From Anaerolineae bacterium (GTDB lineage Bacteria; Chloroflexota; Anaerolineae; Anaerolineales; Anaerolineaceae): DNA of 64,000 nt. Within the stretch, counting starts at the first letter, position 1. Every line of letters starts with the position of its first letter. The notes beneath the pieces are model-generated. The model did not search any database, was not told where the DNA came from, and saw nothing but the letters and a program-made list of their open reading frames with translations. The DNA lies in NCBI GenBank assembly GCA_013178185.1, contig JABLXC010000032.1, positions 1 to 64,000 on the forward strand, in the 5' to 3' direction. A program made the position numbers and the translations under genes. Shown here piece by piece: positions 16,498 to 26,045 of this stretch.

Positions 16498-18063
16498 ATG
16501 GTGGATTTTCACAGCATTTTGTTTAAAAGAATCGAAGATTATCCAAAAGACGAGGCTTTGCAAGAGCCCGCCTTCTTTTCAGATTTAAATCTTGATCAGA
16601 TCATAGAAAGTATCACGATCAGCAAGCAGGAATACAATCTTAAGCACTTTTTTTATACTCCATTGAAAGATGTTGATTCGATCAAATATCGCCATGAGGT
16701 TACGAAAGATCTCGAAAACAAGACCCTTTTCGAAAACATTAAGTCATTTGCACAAAAAATTCACGCAATGCGGGAACATCTCGAACAAGCAAGGAAGCTT
16801 TATTACAAATACCAGAAAGAAAGGTGGTTTCTAGATGCTGTCGAGATCTATTGTGATGCCGTTACATGCCTGGTGCATAATTTGTCTTCACTATCGTTAA
16901 ATTCTCGTGGCTTTAAGGGCTTTCTTGGCTATCTAATTTACTATACCAATTCCGATCGCTTTGTTCAGCTTGTGGAAGAGACAAAAAAGTTAGAAGCGGA
17001 TTTATCTGCCATAAAATATTGCTTAACGATCAGAGATAATTCTGTAAAGGTGCAAAAATATCGGTCAGAAATTGACTACAGTGCAGAGGTAGAGAAAACG
17101 TTTCAAAAATTTAAAGAAGGGGTTGCAAAGGACTATAAAGTTAATTTCCCTGAGCAACGTGACATGAATCACATCGAAGCAAAGATATTGGATCTGGTAG
17201 CCTTACTTTATCCTGATATCTTCCTGAATCTCGACAATTATTGCCATAAAAATGCTGATTATCTTGATGACACCATTTGCCGTTTTGATCGAGAAATCCA
17301 ATTCTACATCGCATATCTGGAGCATATCGAAATATTCAAACGTGCAAAGTTGAATTTTTGCTATCCAAGAATTTCAAAAAAGAACAAAGAAATTTATAAC
17401 TATGATGGGTTTGATTTAGCATTGGCTTATAAATTGATCACAGAAAAATCATCCATAGTTCGGAATGATTTTTATCTCAAAGAAAAGGAGCGCATCATCA
17501 TCGTATCCGGCCCAAATCAGGGCGGTAAAACGACCTTTGCCCGTACCTTTGGCCAGTTACACTATCTGGCCAGCCTCGGTTGTCCGGTCCCAGGGAAAAA
17601 AGCGCAATTATATTTGTATGACCATCTCTTTACTCATTTTGAAAGAGAGGAAGACATTAAAAACTTAAGGGGAAAGCTGGAGGATGACTTATTGAGAATT
17701 TACGATATTCTCAATCACGCGACGACTCATAGCCTCATAATAATGAATGAAATCTTTACATCAACAACATTAGAAGATGCCGTCTTCTTGAGTAAAAAGG
17801 TAATGGAGAAAATTATTCAACTGGATCTGCTATGCGTATGTGTAACCTTTTTAGATGAATTATCTTTATTAGAAAAAACTGTGAGCATGGTAAGTACTGT
17901 GGTTCCTGAAAATCCAACTGTTCGGACATTCAAAGTGGTGAGAAAGCCCGCAGATGGGCTTGCATACGCAGTATCCATAGCTGAAAAGTATCAACTTACC
18001 TTCGATTTTCTAAAGGAGCGCTTAAATAATCATGAAAGCACTTCTCATGTACAAAGATCGTGA
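16498..18063 (+). CDS. MutS-like ATPase (first of a pair)
   Basis: A 521-residue protein with a helical lever/core region (about 40-300) and a MutS domain V ATPase. Walker A is GPNQGGKTT near residue 337. The Walker B segment reads IIMNEIF near 414, with Asn where classical MutS has Asp. The mismatch-recognition domain I of MutS is absent, so it is not a standard repair protein. MutS-like genes are known members of fluoride-riboswitch regulons, but their role in fluoride stress is not understood. The ATG at 16498 lies 7 bp after AAGGA. It overlaps the second MutS-like gene by 32 bp. Confidence 0.85.
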   Translation: MVDFHSILFKRIEDYPKDEALQEPAFFSDLNLDQIIESITISKQEYNLKHFFYTPLKDVDSIKYRHEVTKDLENKTLFENIKSFAQKIHAMREHLEQARKLYYKYQKERWFLDAVEIYCDAVTCLVHNLSSLSLNSRGFKGFLGYLIYYTNSDRFVQLVEETKKLEADLSAIKYCLTIRDNSVKVQKYRSEIDYSAEVEKTFQKFKEGVAKDYKVNFPEQRDMNHIEAKILDLVALLYPDIFLNLDNYCHKNADYLDDTICRFDREIQFYIAYLEHIEIFKRAKLNFCYPRISKKNKEIYNYDGFDLALAYKLITEKSSIVRNDFYLKEKERIIIVSGPNQGGKTTFARTFGQLHYLASLGCPVPGKKAQLYLYDHLFTHFEREEDIKNLRGKLEDDLLRIYDILNHATTHSLIIMNEIFTSTTLEDAVFLSKKVMEKIIQLDLLCVCVTFLDELSLLEKTVSMVSTVVPENPTVRTFKVVRKPADGLAYAVSIAEKYQLTFDFLKERLNNHESTSHVQRS

Positions 18064-19534
18064 TTTTGACCTGAAACAGAAATTGCCTTTAAACGAACAA
18101 ACACTCTCTCAAGATCTGGAATTGGATACCCTATTCAGCGCAATGGCGCTTGAAGATGAATTCTTATACATGGTAGCAAAAGTAGCTGTCCTGTCTATAT
18201 TAGAGGATTTGGATACAATCTTATACCGTCAAAGCATTCTGAAGGATTGCCTAAAGAATTCTCTTGTTGTCAAAGAAATCTACGCTATCACTATGGAAGC
18301 GATTGAACGAGAGAAAAGGATATTCTTTGGGTATTTCAGCAAGTATTACCCTTCCTCGATATTGAGTAGATCTATCGAAGTATTGCAGATGTTTGTTGGT
18401 CTCCTTAAACAACTTAGAAAAATCAGCGACGAGCATGCAAATAAATTTGAATCTGATGGTTTTAAGAACTTTTTTTCAATGCTCGATAGAGAACTAGGAG
18501 ATGAATATTTCGCTACCATCCAAATCCATCTAAAGGAACTAAAATTCCGGAATGGGGCTTTGATTAGTGCAGAATTAGGCAAAGGCAACAAAGGCGCGAA
18601 ATATACGCTCCGTTTGAATGAAAATAAAAAACAGCATTGGGTAGAGCGACTGTTTACGAAAAAGCCGCCCGCGTACACCTTTTATATCAGTGAACGAGAC
18701 GTGACCGGGGCAAAAATTCTATCAGAACTAAAAGATAGAGGGATTAACCTCGTAGCAAATTCTCTTGCTCAATCCTGCGAACATATTCTTAGTTTTTTCA
18801 ACATGCTACGAGCCGAATTAGCTTTTTACATCGGTTGCTTAAACTTATACGATCAACTCGCGCAAAAAAGGGAACCCGTTTCGTTTCCAATTCCTGTAGA
18901 TTCTAGCGAATGTACGCTTTCTTTAAAGGGACTTTATGATGTCTGCCTGGCATTAACTAAGAACGAAAAAATTGTAGGCAACGATTTGAATGCAGACAAT
19001 AAATTTCTCGCCATCATCACAGGCGCTAATCAGGGCGGCAAATCAACCTTCTTGCGGAGCATAGGCCTGGCACAATTGATGATGCAATGCGGCATGTTCG
19101 TTCCTGCCGAGTCCTACAGATCGAGTACATGCGATCGCCTTTTTACCCATTACAAGCGTGAAGAAGATGTTACCATGACCAGCGGCAAACTTGATGAGGA
19201 ACTAAGCCGAATGAGTTTTATTATAGACCACATAACGCCTAATTCCCTATTGCTACTTAATGAGTCGTTTTCCGCGACAAATGAAAGAGAGGGTTCAGAA
19301 ATTGCAAGACAAATCATGTGCGCCCTATTGGAAAAACGCATCAGAGTTTTCTTTGTGACCCATTTATACAAATTCTCACACGATTTTTATCTCAAGAATC
19401 CAAAAGATATCATTTTTCTGCGAGCTGAAAGACAACCTGACGGTGAGCGCACTTTTAAAATAATTGAAGGAGAACCACTGCAAACAAGCTTTGGCGAAGA
19501 CGTTTATAACCTGGTATTTGGCGCTGGCAATTAA
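18032..19534 (+). CDS. MutS-like ATPase (second of a pair)
   Basis: A 500-residue paralogue of the preceding protein with the same layout: helical core and C-terminal MutS domain V. Walker A is GANQGGKST near 331. The signature-like stretch SGKLDEELSRM lies near 389 and the Walker B region LLLLNESF near 406, again with Asn for Asp. The ATG at 18032 lies inside the first gene's end and has AAGGAG about 12 bp upstream. The two products may form a heterodimer, since MutS ATPases act as dimers with composite ATP sites. They are co-transcribed from the fluoride leader. Confidence 0.83.
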   Translation: MKALLMYKDRDFDLKQKLPLNEQTLSQDLELDTLFSAMALEDEFLYMVAKVAVLSILEDLDTILYRQSILKDCLKNSLVVKEIYAITMEAIEREKRIFFGYFSKYYPSSILSRSIEVLQMFVGLLKQLRKISDEHANKFESDGFKNFFSMLDRELGDEYFATIQIHLKELKFRNGALISAELGKGNKGAKYTLRLNENKKQHWVERLFTKKPPAYTFYISERDVTGAKILSELKDRGINLVANSLAQSCEHILSFFNMLRAELAFYIGCLNLYDQLAQKREPVSFPIPVDSSECTLSLKGLYDVCLALTKNEKIVGNDLNADNKFLAIITGANQGGKSTFLRSIGLAQLMMQCGMFVPAESYRSSTCDRLFTHYKREEDVTMTSGKLDEELSRMSFIIDHITPNSLLLLNESFSATNEREGSEIARQIMCALLEKRIRVFFVTHLYKFSHDFYLKNPKDIIFLRAERQPDGERTFKIIEGEPLQTSFGEDVYNLVFGAGN

Positions 19535-19674
19535 GTTCCGTTGAATAAAGGTACTTTGAAGATTTCATCAAAACGCCAGAGGCAAAGGAGAACCCCAATA
19601 ACAAAAAACTTTGAAAAGGAATTCTTCGAAGGGGAGGGCGTGATACATATTGGATCAAATCTTCTCAGCGAGCA

Positions 19675-19995
19675 ATGGGAATCTCTAAAAACCTCCTTAC
19701 CGAAAATGAATAGAGAATCGAAGAAGGTTTACGGTATATCATCGCCGTCGGGGTTCGCGTAATAAAAACCGAAAAGACACCTCAACAAGTAGAAACTGAA
19801 GAACTAAATCCATTGACTCAAATCAAGATCCTGCAATCAGAACGGACGCTTTTAGACCGTCGGTATGCAGTGATGAGTTATCACGCCGATCAGTTTATGC
19901 AAACAGCCAAAGAGTTGGAATGGAAGCTAAACGCTGCCAAATCCGAAATTTATACTTTAACCGATTACATTCAGCAACTCAGACAAGGTTTTTAA
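19675..19995 (+). pseudogene. Possible broken small gene after the MutS-like pair
   Basis: From ATG 19675 the frame reads 12 codons to a TAG at 19711, then continues open for 93 codons to a TAA at 19993. The downstream part looks protein-like (GLRYIIAVGVRVIKTEK, then a predicted coiled coil rich in Leu, Glu and Lys). The TAG could be a single-base change of a sense codon. Alternatively a short coiled-coil protein starts at TTG 19813, but no ribosome site is evident there. A separate frame (19541-19762) is also open and of uncertain status. No homologue is recognised. Confidence 0.3.
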
Positions 19996-20016
19996 TAAAC
20001 CTGGACTTAGAGATAA

Positions 20017-20436
20017 TCAGCCTGTATGCCGATCCCATTCATCAACAGACCCATTTTCTTCCAGTTGCTCTATAAGTTCAATAGCAAAATTAGAAATTAA
20101 AGTCGAATAATGCTGAGAAGCTTTTTGGAGAATAAGCTGGCGATCAGGGTGGTTTATTTTCGCAGTAGCTAATAGCACCGCCCTGAGAAAGTAATAATCT
20201 GTGTTGCCACTTGTCACAATTTTCAAGAATTCATTTAGCGCGCGTTGGCTTCGCATATTCCCCAAGATCTGGGCAGCCATCATCCTGCGCTCTGGCACGG
20301 GGTGGTTTAAGGCAACCAACAACTTATCCTCGTAAGAAAGTCTTTTAAACTCTTCCATGTCGTAACCACAATTTGGACACGTCAGTTCGATGTCCTCAAT
20401 TGTAGTCCAACATTTTGGGCAATAGTAAGTTAACAT
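20017..20436 (-). CDS. Zinc-ribbon protein with HEAT-like repeats
   Basis: A 139-residue protein. Residues 1-30 form a zinc ribbon with YCPKC and TCPNCGYD. The remainder is helical, resembling HEAT or PBS-lyase-type repeats (VPERRMMAAQILG then YYFLRAVLLATAKI), suggesting protein-protein interaction. It has no recognised enzymatic motif. Its leader contains a divergent fluoride riboswitch (20480-20548), so expression is probably fluoride-linked. Its function is unknown. Confidence 0.7.
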   Translation of the reverse strand: MLTYYCPKCWTTIEDIELTCPNCGYDMEEFKRLSYEDKLLVALNHPVPERRMMAAQILGNMRSQRALNEFLKIVTSGNTDYYFLRAVLLATAKINHPDRQLILQKASQHYSTLISNFAIELIEQLEENGSVDEWDRHTG

Positions 20437-20479
20437 CTTAACTCTGCTGGCAGTTAACAGTGATTAAAGTCAATATCAC

Positions 20480-20548
20480 TGTACCAGGCAAAAAATCAAA
20501 CTAGGATACTGAAAATTTGATTATTTACGAGCGAGCCTCATCACTCAA
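20480..20548 (-). ncRNA. Divergent fluoride riboswitch aptamer
   Basis: On the minus strand GAGTGATGAGGCTCGCTC (20546-20529) reproduces P1 and its conserved loop. A 7-bp P2 (AATCAAA with TTTGATT) follows, then TTTTGCCTGGTAC in place of the usual TGATGGCCTCTAC. AGGC and GCCT can still form the four-pair pseudoknot. No U-tract terminator is present. Instead a hairpin CAGTGAT/ATCACTG and possible pairing of CTGG with CCAG lie just before the ribosome site of the zinc-ribbon gene, so control could be translational. It is weaker than the other three copies. Confidence 0.62.
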
Positions 20549-20606
20549 GACTTTCCAACCTTTTGATTATCAAGCTAAACTTTTCCAAAGCTGCAAGAAT
20601 ATTTAC

Positions 20607-21227
20607 CTACGAATTCTTATGTAAGTGAGAGGTGCAATTCATGGCCTGAACAATATATTCTTCACCTCTTTTTTCGATGACATTGATCGCACAGGGTTCC
20701 TGTCCCAAATGCCAAAACCGGTCATCTCCCAATCCTAATGTAGTTAACAAAATCAACCGGTTCACTACAGTATGACTGACCAAAACAATTTCCTGATCTG
20801 AATGCAACAAGCAAATTTCTCGCAAAACAGCCATGGCCCGATTACGAACTTTGGATAAAGTCTCACCGCCAGGAATTTGCACTGTTTCAGGGCGCTCATA
20901 CCAATCGGATAACAATTCAGGCCATTTTTTCTTGACCTCATCTGGGGTTAATCCTTGCCAGTCGCCATAATCAATATCGATGATCCCACTCGTTGGCCGC
21001 ACTAATAAATTACAAACTTTCGCAATACTTTCGGCCGTTTGAACTGCACGACTCAGAGGACTCGTGTAAATAGCCGCTGGCTTCCACCGCATCCCAATGA
21101 ACTTTGCTGATTTGTTCGCTTGCTTCAAGCCGACATTATTCAAAGGAACATCGTAACGTCCTCGAAAACGTTCTATACGATTCCATTCAGTTTGGCCATG
21201 TCGGACCAAAATGATCGTTGTTGACAT
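20607..21227 (-). CDS. Histidine phosphatase, phosphoglycerate-mutase family
   Basis: A 206-residue member of the cofactor-dependent phosphoglycerate mutase / phosphatase superfamily. The catalytic LVRHGQTEWNR is near residues 6-16, YTSPLSRAVQTAE near 56 and the second catalytic His in VSHTVVNR near 153. ATG 21227 is chosen because AGGA lies 6 bp upstream and the conserved motif follows directly. Position 68 bp after enolase fits either a glycolytic mutase or a general phosphatase. The eno gene and its fluoride riboswitch lie upstream in the same transcript. Confidence 0.85.
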   Translation of the reverse strand: MSTTIILVRHGQTEWNRIERFRGRYDVPLNNVGLKQANKSAKFIGMRWKPAAIYTSPLSRAVQTAESIAKVCNLLVRPTSGIIDIDYGDWQGLTPDEVKKKWPELLSDWYERPETVQIPGGETLSKVRNRAMAVLREICLLHSDQEIVLVSHTVVNRLILLTTLGLGDDRFWHLGQEPCAINVIEKRGEEYIVQAMNCTSHLHKNS

Positions 21228-21294
21228 AAAATATCCTCGTAAAACGACAGGATCTGAACACCCTGTCAATTCCTTTTTCTAAAAACCTAAAAAA

Positions 21295-22620
<1,326 letters not shown>

Positions 22621-22653
22621 TCAAAAATTCGAGAGACAGATGCCGTAAAGAAG

Positions 22654-23145
22654 TTATTTCAAAATCTTTCTGATCCAGTTTTTCCAGGCTGAATGGCGCT
22701 CAATAACCGATTCCTTGCCTTCTTTATTAGTATTTACCTCAAGTTGACTGCGCAAACCCCCTAACTCATTTTCAAGATCTTTTATTTTTTCCTTAAGACC
22801 TTTTATTTCTTCGATGTGCCGGCTTGCCAGATTTTTCAGGCTGATATTTTCCTTATACACTGCTCCATTAGACAATTCCCAATTACGGTTCGCCTGTTGA
22901 AGCTCAAACATCCGGAAACGAGTAGATGCCAAAATAGCCTCATCTTCTACCAATCTAGTCACAAGCTGCTGAGTATTTTTAGGTAGATCGGTCTCTTCCC
23001 CCGAAAAGTCTTCTCCCATTAAAAAGCCGAGCCCGGCGCCTAAAATCATCCTAAGGCCAGTGGATTCTTCCCACCCCCTCGCCTTAATGAGGGAACAGAG
23101 GTCCCGATATGTTTCGGCTGTCACGTAAATTTCTAATTTCTTCAA
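22654..23145 (-). CDS. Uncharacterised coiled-coil protein of the enolase operon
   Basis: A 163-residue protein not recognised as a named family. The first 50 residues form a compact segment (LEIYVTAETYRDL...) that could be a small DNA- or ligand-binding fold. Residues 75-145 are strongly heptad-like and charged (a coiled coil), and the tail is basic. There is no signal peptide or membrane helix. The start is uncertain: TTG 23145 has no good ribosome site, and the open frame continues upstream to an AAAGGGG followed only by ATT/ATA codons. It lies between another unknown gene and enolase. Confidence 0.6.
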   Translation of the reverse strand: MKKLEIYVTAETYRDLCSLIKARGWEESTGLRMILGAGLGFLMGEDFSGEETDLPKNTQQLVTRLVEDEAILASTRFRMFELQQANRNWELSNGAVYKENISLKNLASRHIEEIKGLKEKIKDLENELGGLRSQLEVNTNKEGKESVIERHSAWKNWIRKILK

Positions 23146-23184
23146 CTGAGGTAAGTCTAACGTGGGTTCTATAATAATCCCCTT

Positions 23185-23601
23185 TCAATCCAGCTTTTGT
23201 GAATTCAATTTGCATAAAGCAAGTGCCATGCCAGCAAGATGATCTAGCATTGGATCAAGGATAGAGGCAATTTCAGGGTTAACTTTCCCATACCCCCTTA
23301 AACGATCAGAGCGGCTATCCAATAAACTGACCCAGTTCATGCTCATTTCTGCCATAAGAATCTGATTTGTACTCTCTTCCATAGGCTCTAACTCAAGCTT
23401 CTCCACAAGAGAAGCCAACTCTAAAAGCGCTCCTGCAATTATTTTCTGTGCAGAAATAATTTGGTCAGAATTTAATCCAGTTTTCCGGTAATAAAGAATT
23501 CCTTCCTCGTCGCCTTCATCCAGGTAGCGATTCACCAACCGGAGCGATTTTTCAAATGAGAGAAGAGAGGAATGTAAATACCTACGATGGGAAGCATTCA
23601 A
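23185..23601 (-). CDS. Uncharacterised helical protein, first gene of the fluoride/enolase operon
   Basis: A 138-residue, almost entirely helical soluble protein of unrecognised family. It has an acidic, Glu-rich middle and an N-terminal basic patch (SHRRYLHSS). It starts with TTG 23601, 10 bp after AGGAG. It is the first gene downstream of the fluoride riboswitch at 23735-23830, so it should be among the most directly fluoride-induced proteins. Its function is unknown. Confidence 0.62.
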   Translation of the reverse strand: MNASHRRYLHSSLLSFEKSLRLVNRYLDEGDEEGILYYRKTGLNSDQIISAQKIIAGALLELASLVEKLELEPMEESTNQILMAEMSMNWVSLLDSRSDRLRGYGKVNPEIASILDPMLDHLAGMALALCKLNSQKLD

Positions 23602-23734
23602 AATCAGTCAACTCCTGAAACCTCAAAGAAGGATTTTTTTTAATTCTTCGCAATATCTAACAAAATGCCGAGTTTAGCAAACAATCAATCCTTCCATCAA
23701 GAAATCCCACACTTCGCTCGAACTATTTTTAGGC

Positions 23735-23830
23735 AAAAATAAATGCCCCTGGCAACGATTTTCATCGATGACAGAGGCTATCAGCCGTCCTCGGCGGTTT
23801 ATTCAAATCGAAGCGAGCCTCATCGCTTAA
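23735..23830 (-). ncRNA. Fluoride (crcB) riboswitch with terminator, for the enolase operon
   Basis: The minus-strand leader contains AAGCGATGAGGCTCGCTT (P1 and loop), AAACCGCCG with CGGC (P2, tetraloop AGGA) and TGATAGCCTCT, an excellent match to the fluoride aptamer. GAGGC pairs with GCCTC as the pseudoknot. The same GCCTCTG strand can pair with CAGGGGC (23751-23745) to make a terminator followed by ATTTATTTTT. It leads the transcript for two unknown genes, eno and a phosphoglycerate-mutase-like gene. Confidence 0.93.
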
Positions 23831-23835
23831 CAACA

Positions 23836-23863
23836 ATTTTATAGGAATTTTATGTTTCGTCAA
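23836..23863 (-). promoter_or_regulatory. Promoter of the fluoride/enolase transcript
   Basis: On the minus strand TTGACG (23863-23858) and TAAAAT (23841-23836) are separated by 16 bp, with the aptamer beginning shortly downstream. The remaining gap up to 24050 shows no coding signal. Confidence 0.65.
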
Positions 23864-24057
23864 GAAATTATGAGTACATGCCCAAAATTGATCAGCAAAT
23901 TTTTTAACAAGTGATATTGCGGTTGTTAGAACCCAAAAACCTCGATTGGCGATGACTGTTCCGAAATCCATGACGCAGTCTATCAAGAATGTTGCAAACT
24001 CATACATAAAAAGCTTTCTTCGAGACTATGGGAAACGGCATTCAAGCGGTTTCCTGC

Positions 24058-24086
24058 TTGACAAACCTTTTTCACTATGCTAAACT
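24058..24086 (+). promoter_or_regulatory. Candidate promoter of the carbohydrate operon
   Basis: TTGACA (24058-24063) and TAAACT (24081-24086) are 17 bp apart. A consensus TATAAT also occurs at 24090-24095 but lacks a suitably placed -35. The palindrome at 24100-24134 would overlap the start of the transcript. Confidence 0.5.
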
Positions 24087-24099
24087 ATGTATAATCACG

Positions 24100-24134
24100 A
24101 AAGTGAATTTGATCACATATGTGAAATTTACTTT
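24100..24134. promoter_or_regulatory. Extended palindrome, candidate operator for the SorC-type regulator
   Basis: A perfect core TCACATATGTGA (24113-24124) is flanked by AAAGTGAATTT and ATTTACTTT, giving a nearly symmetric element of about 35 bp just downstream of the promoter. Its half ATATGTGAAATTT (24117-24129) recurs inverted at 35442-35454 upstream of the SorC-family regulator gene. This placement suggests repression of the operon by that regulator, though the GntR regulator at 26046 is an alternative. Confidence 0.55.
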
Positions 24135-24301
24135 CGTTGAGTTTCACAACTTCTTGATGAGCAATTCCCCTTATCGGTATTCAAACACTACCGTACTTTA
24201 GATAACCCGCGCCAATAATTACGCTACCGGCGGGTATTCAACTTGCTTCCAGGCAGCATGATCTGTTGGCAAGTTTAATCTTTTTCCAAGGGGCAGTTCC
24301 C

Positions 24302-26005
24302 ATGAAGCTCGAGACATACAAGCAAGGAAAAATCCCAACCTCCACGGCCAACCGGATGTGGCTGCTGCACGGAACAGGGTTCGAATCCTTTGGTCACAAT
24401 GACGCGCCGGAAACATGCGAAATGCCAAAGTTTGGCCCAGATGAAATTTTGGTGCGCCACGATGCAGTTGGCCTGTGCGGTGCAGATGTCAAATTAATTC
24501 GCCTGGGCCAGCAGCACCCTCGGATCACTGCAGACTTGAGCAAAGAACCCGTTGCCGTTGGCCACGAAGTGGCTCTTACGGTGGTCGGAGTAGGTGCAAA
24601 TATTCAAGATCGCTTCAAAATTGGCGATCGCTTCATCGTCCAGCCAGATATCTATAAAGGTGGAGTCGGATACGGGTATGGCTTTGCGCTTCACGGCGGT
24701 CTTTCACAATATGCTGTATTGGATGATCGTGTTTTAGCAGGCGATGCTGGTTGCTACTTACTCCCCATCCAGCCCGCTATCGGTTACGCAGAAAGCGCCA
24801 TCATCGAGGCTCTGACTGCAGTTGTAGCCGCTTACCGTCTCAAATTTCGATCCACCCTGAAACCTGAAGGGGTAACCTGGATCATTGGCAGCGCCAGGGC
24901 AAAAGAGGGCTATATCATCCGAAAAGGATTTGATGAACACAGCCACCCTGCCAGGCTGATTCTGAGCAATGTCCCGCAAAGCTTTGCGTCATGGCTTCGG
25001 CAGAGAGCTAAACAGCTCGGAATTCAAGTCGCAGATCTGGTAGGTCTGGACCAGCGCCCAACCGAGCCGGTTGACGACCTTGTAATTTTAGGCGCAGACC
25101 CGGAACTGATTGAAAACGCTCTCCCGGCGCTGGCGTTCAATGGAGTGCTTACCGTAATGGACACAGAACCGCTCCCTCGCAAGGTAAAGGTGGGCATGGG
25201 GCGCGTCCATTATGACCGCTGGGTCCTGGGAGGAACGACCAGCCTGGACATCTCAGAGGCATATATTCACCCTCTGACGCGGTCCAACCTGAAACCCGCG
25301 GGGCGCGCCTGGTTCGTTGGCAGCGGAGGGCCAATTGGTCGCACCCATGTACAGAGCGCTCTAGCCGCCAGCAACGGCCCCAAGACCATTCTTTGCACTG
25401 ATCTGTCAGAGGAACGCATTCAGGTCATGCGACAATCATACACCGCAGAGGCAAAAGAAAAAGGCGTTGAATTCATCTGCATGACGCCAGATGATCCCGC
25501 ATATGATCAAAAATTGCAAGAGCTCGCTCGAGATGGCTTTGACGATATTATGGTTTGCGCTCCCAGCACAGATGCCATTGCCGAAGCTTTTAACCTCCTG
25601 GCTCCGCAAGGCGTGATCAACATTTTCGCCGGCGTCGCAAAAGACGCCCTGGTTGAAATAGACCTGAGCAGCGCCTGGTTAAAGGGAACGCGCACCATCG
25701 GCTTTTCCGGGTCAACGGTGGAAGACATGCGCAAAACCCTGGAATTGATCGAAACCGGGGAATTTGAGCCCGCCCGCCTGGTCATGGCAGTTGGATCGAT
25801 CGAAGCGGCCAAAGAAGGCCTGCAGGCTGTGATGAAATCGGTCTATCCTGGGAAGATTGTAATCTATAACCACATCAAGAATTTTCCACTCACCCCTATT
25901 CGCCAAATGAAAGACCGCCTGCCAAGTGTGGCGGCTAAATTAAAAAATGGCATCGAGTGGACGCGTGAGGCTGAGGAAGAATTCTTAAAACTTTTGCTCG
26001 CGTGA
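24302..26005 (+). CDS. Long zinc-type medium-chain dehydrogenase with two Rossmann-like modules
   Basis: A 567-residue member of the medium-chain alcohol/polyol dehydrogenase superfamily, much longer than the usual 340-400. The N-terminal GroES-like domain has catalytic-zinc residues in GLCGAD and GHEV. Two nucleotide-fold modules follow: one opening WIIGSARAKEG near 197 and a second opening WFVGSGGPIG near 337, whose glycine pattern is closer to consensus. The first may be degenerate. The structural-zinc four-cysteine loop is absent. The nearest recognisable relatives are sorbose-1-phosphate or sorbitol-type reductases. The ATG at 24302 has AAGGGG 8 bp upstream. It is the first gene of the sugar operon. 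Confidence 0.78.
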   Translation: MKLETYKQGKIPTSTANRMWLLHGTGFESFGHNDAPETCEMPKFGPDEILVRHDAVGLCGADVKLIRLGQQHPRITADLSKEPVAVGHEVALTVVGVGANIQDRFKIGDRFIVQPDIYKGGVGYGYGFALHGGLSQYAVLDDRVLAGDAGCYLLPIQPAIGYAESAIIEALTAVVAAYRLKFRSTLKPEGVTWIIGSARAKEGYIIRKGFDEHSHPARLILSNVPQSFASWLRQRAKQLGIQVADLVGLDQRPTEPVDDLVILGADPELIENALPALAFNGVLTVMDTEPLPRKVKVGMGRVHYDRWVLGGTTSLDISEAYIHPLTRSNLKPAGRAWFVGSGGPIGRTHVQSALAASNGPKTILCTDLSEERIQVMRQSYTAEAKEKGVEFICMTPDDPAYDQKLQELARDGFDDIMVCAPSTDAIAEAFNLLAPQGVINIFAGVAKDALVEIDLSSAWLKGTRTIGFSGSTVEDMRKTLELIETGEFEPARLVMAVGSIEAAKEGLQAVMKSVYPGKIVIYNHIKNFPLTPIRQMKDRLPSVAAKLKNGIEWTREAEEEFLKLLLA

Positions 26006-26045
26006 AGCACAGTCATGAACAAAGGATTAAGAGGAGTAAATAAAT

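Noticed and set aside
16261-16563. Open frame of 100 codons on the minus strand
   Set aside because: It covers both fluoride riboswitches and the start of the MutS-like gene in antisense, so RNA structure explains the sequence better.
23762-24007. Open frame of 81 codons on the minus strand before the enolase operon
   Set aside because: It spans the promoter and aptamer of the fluoride riboswitch, and no ribosome site precedes it.
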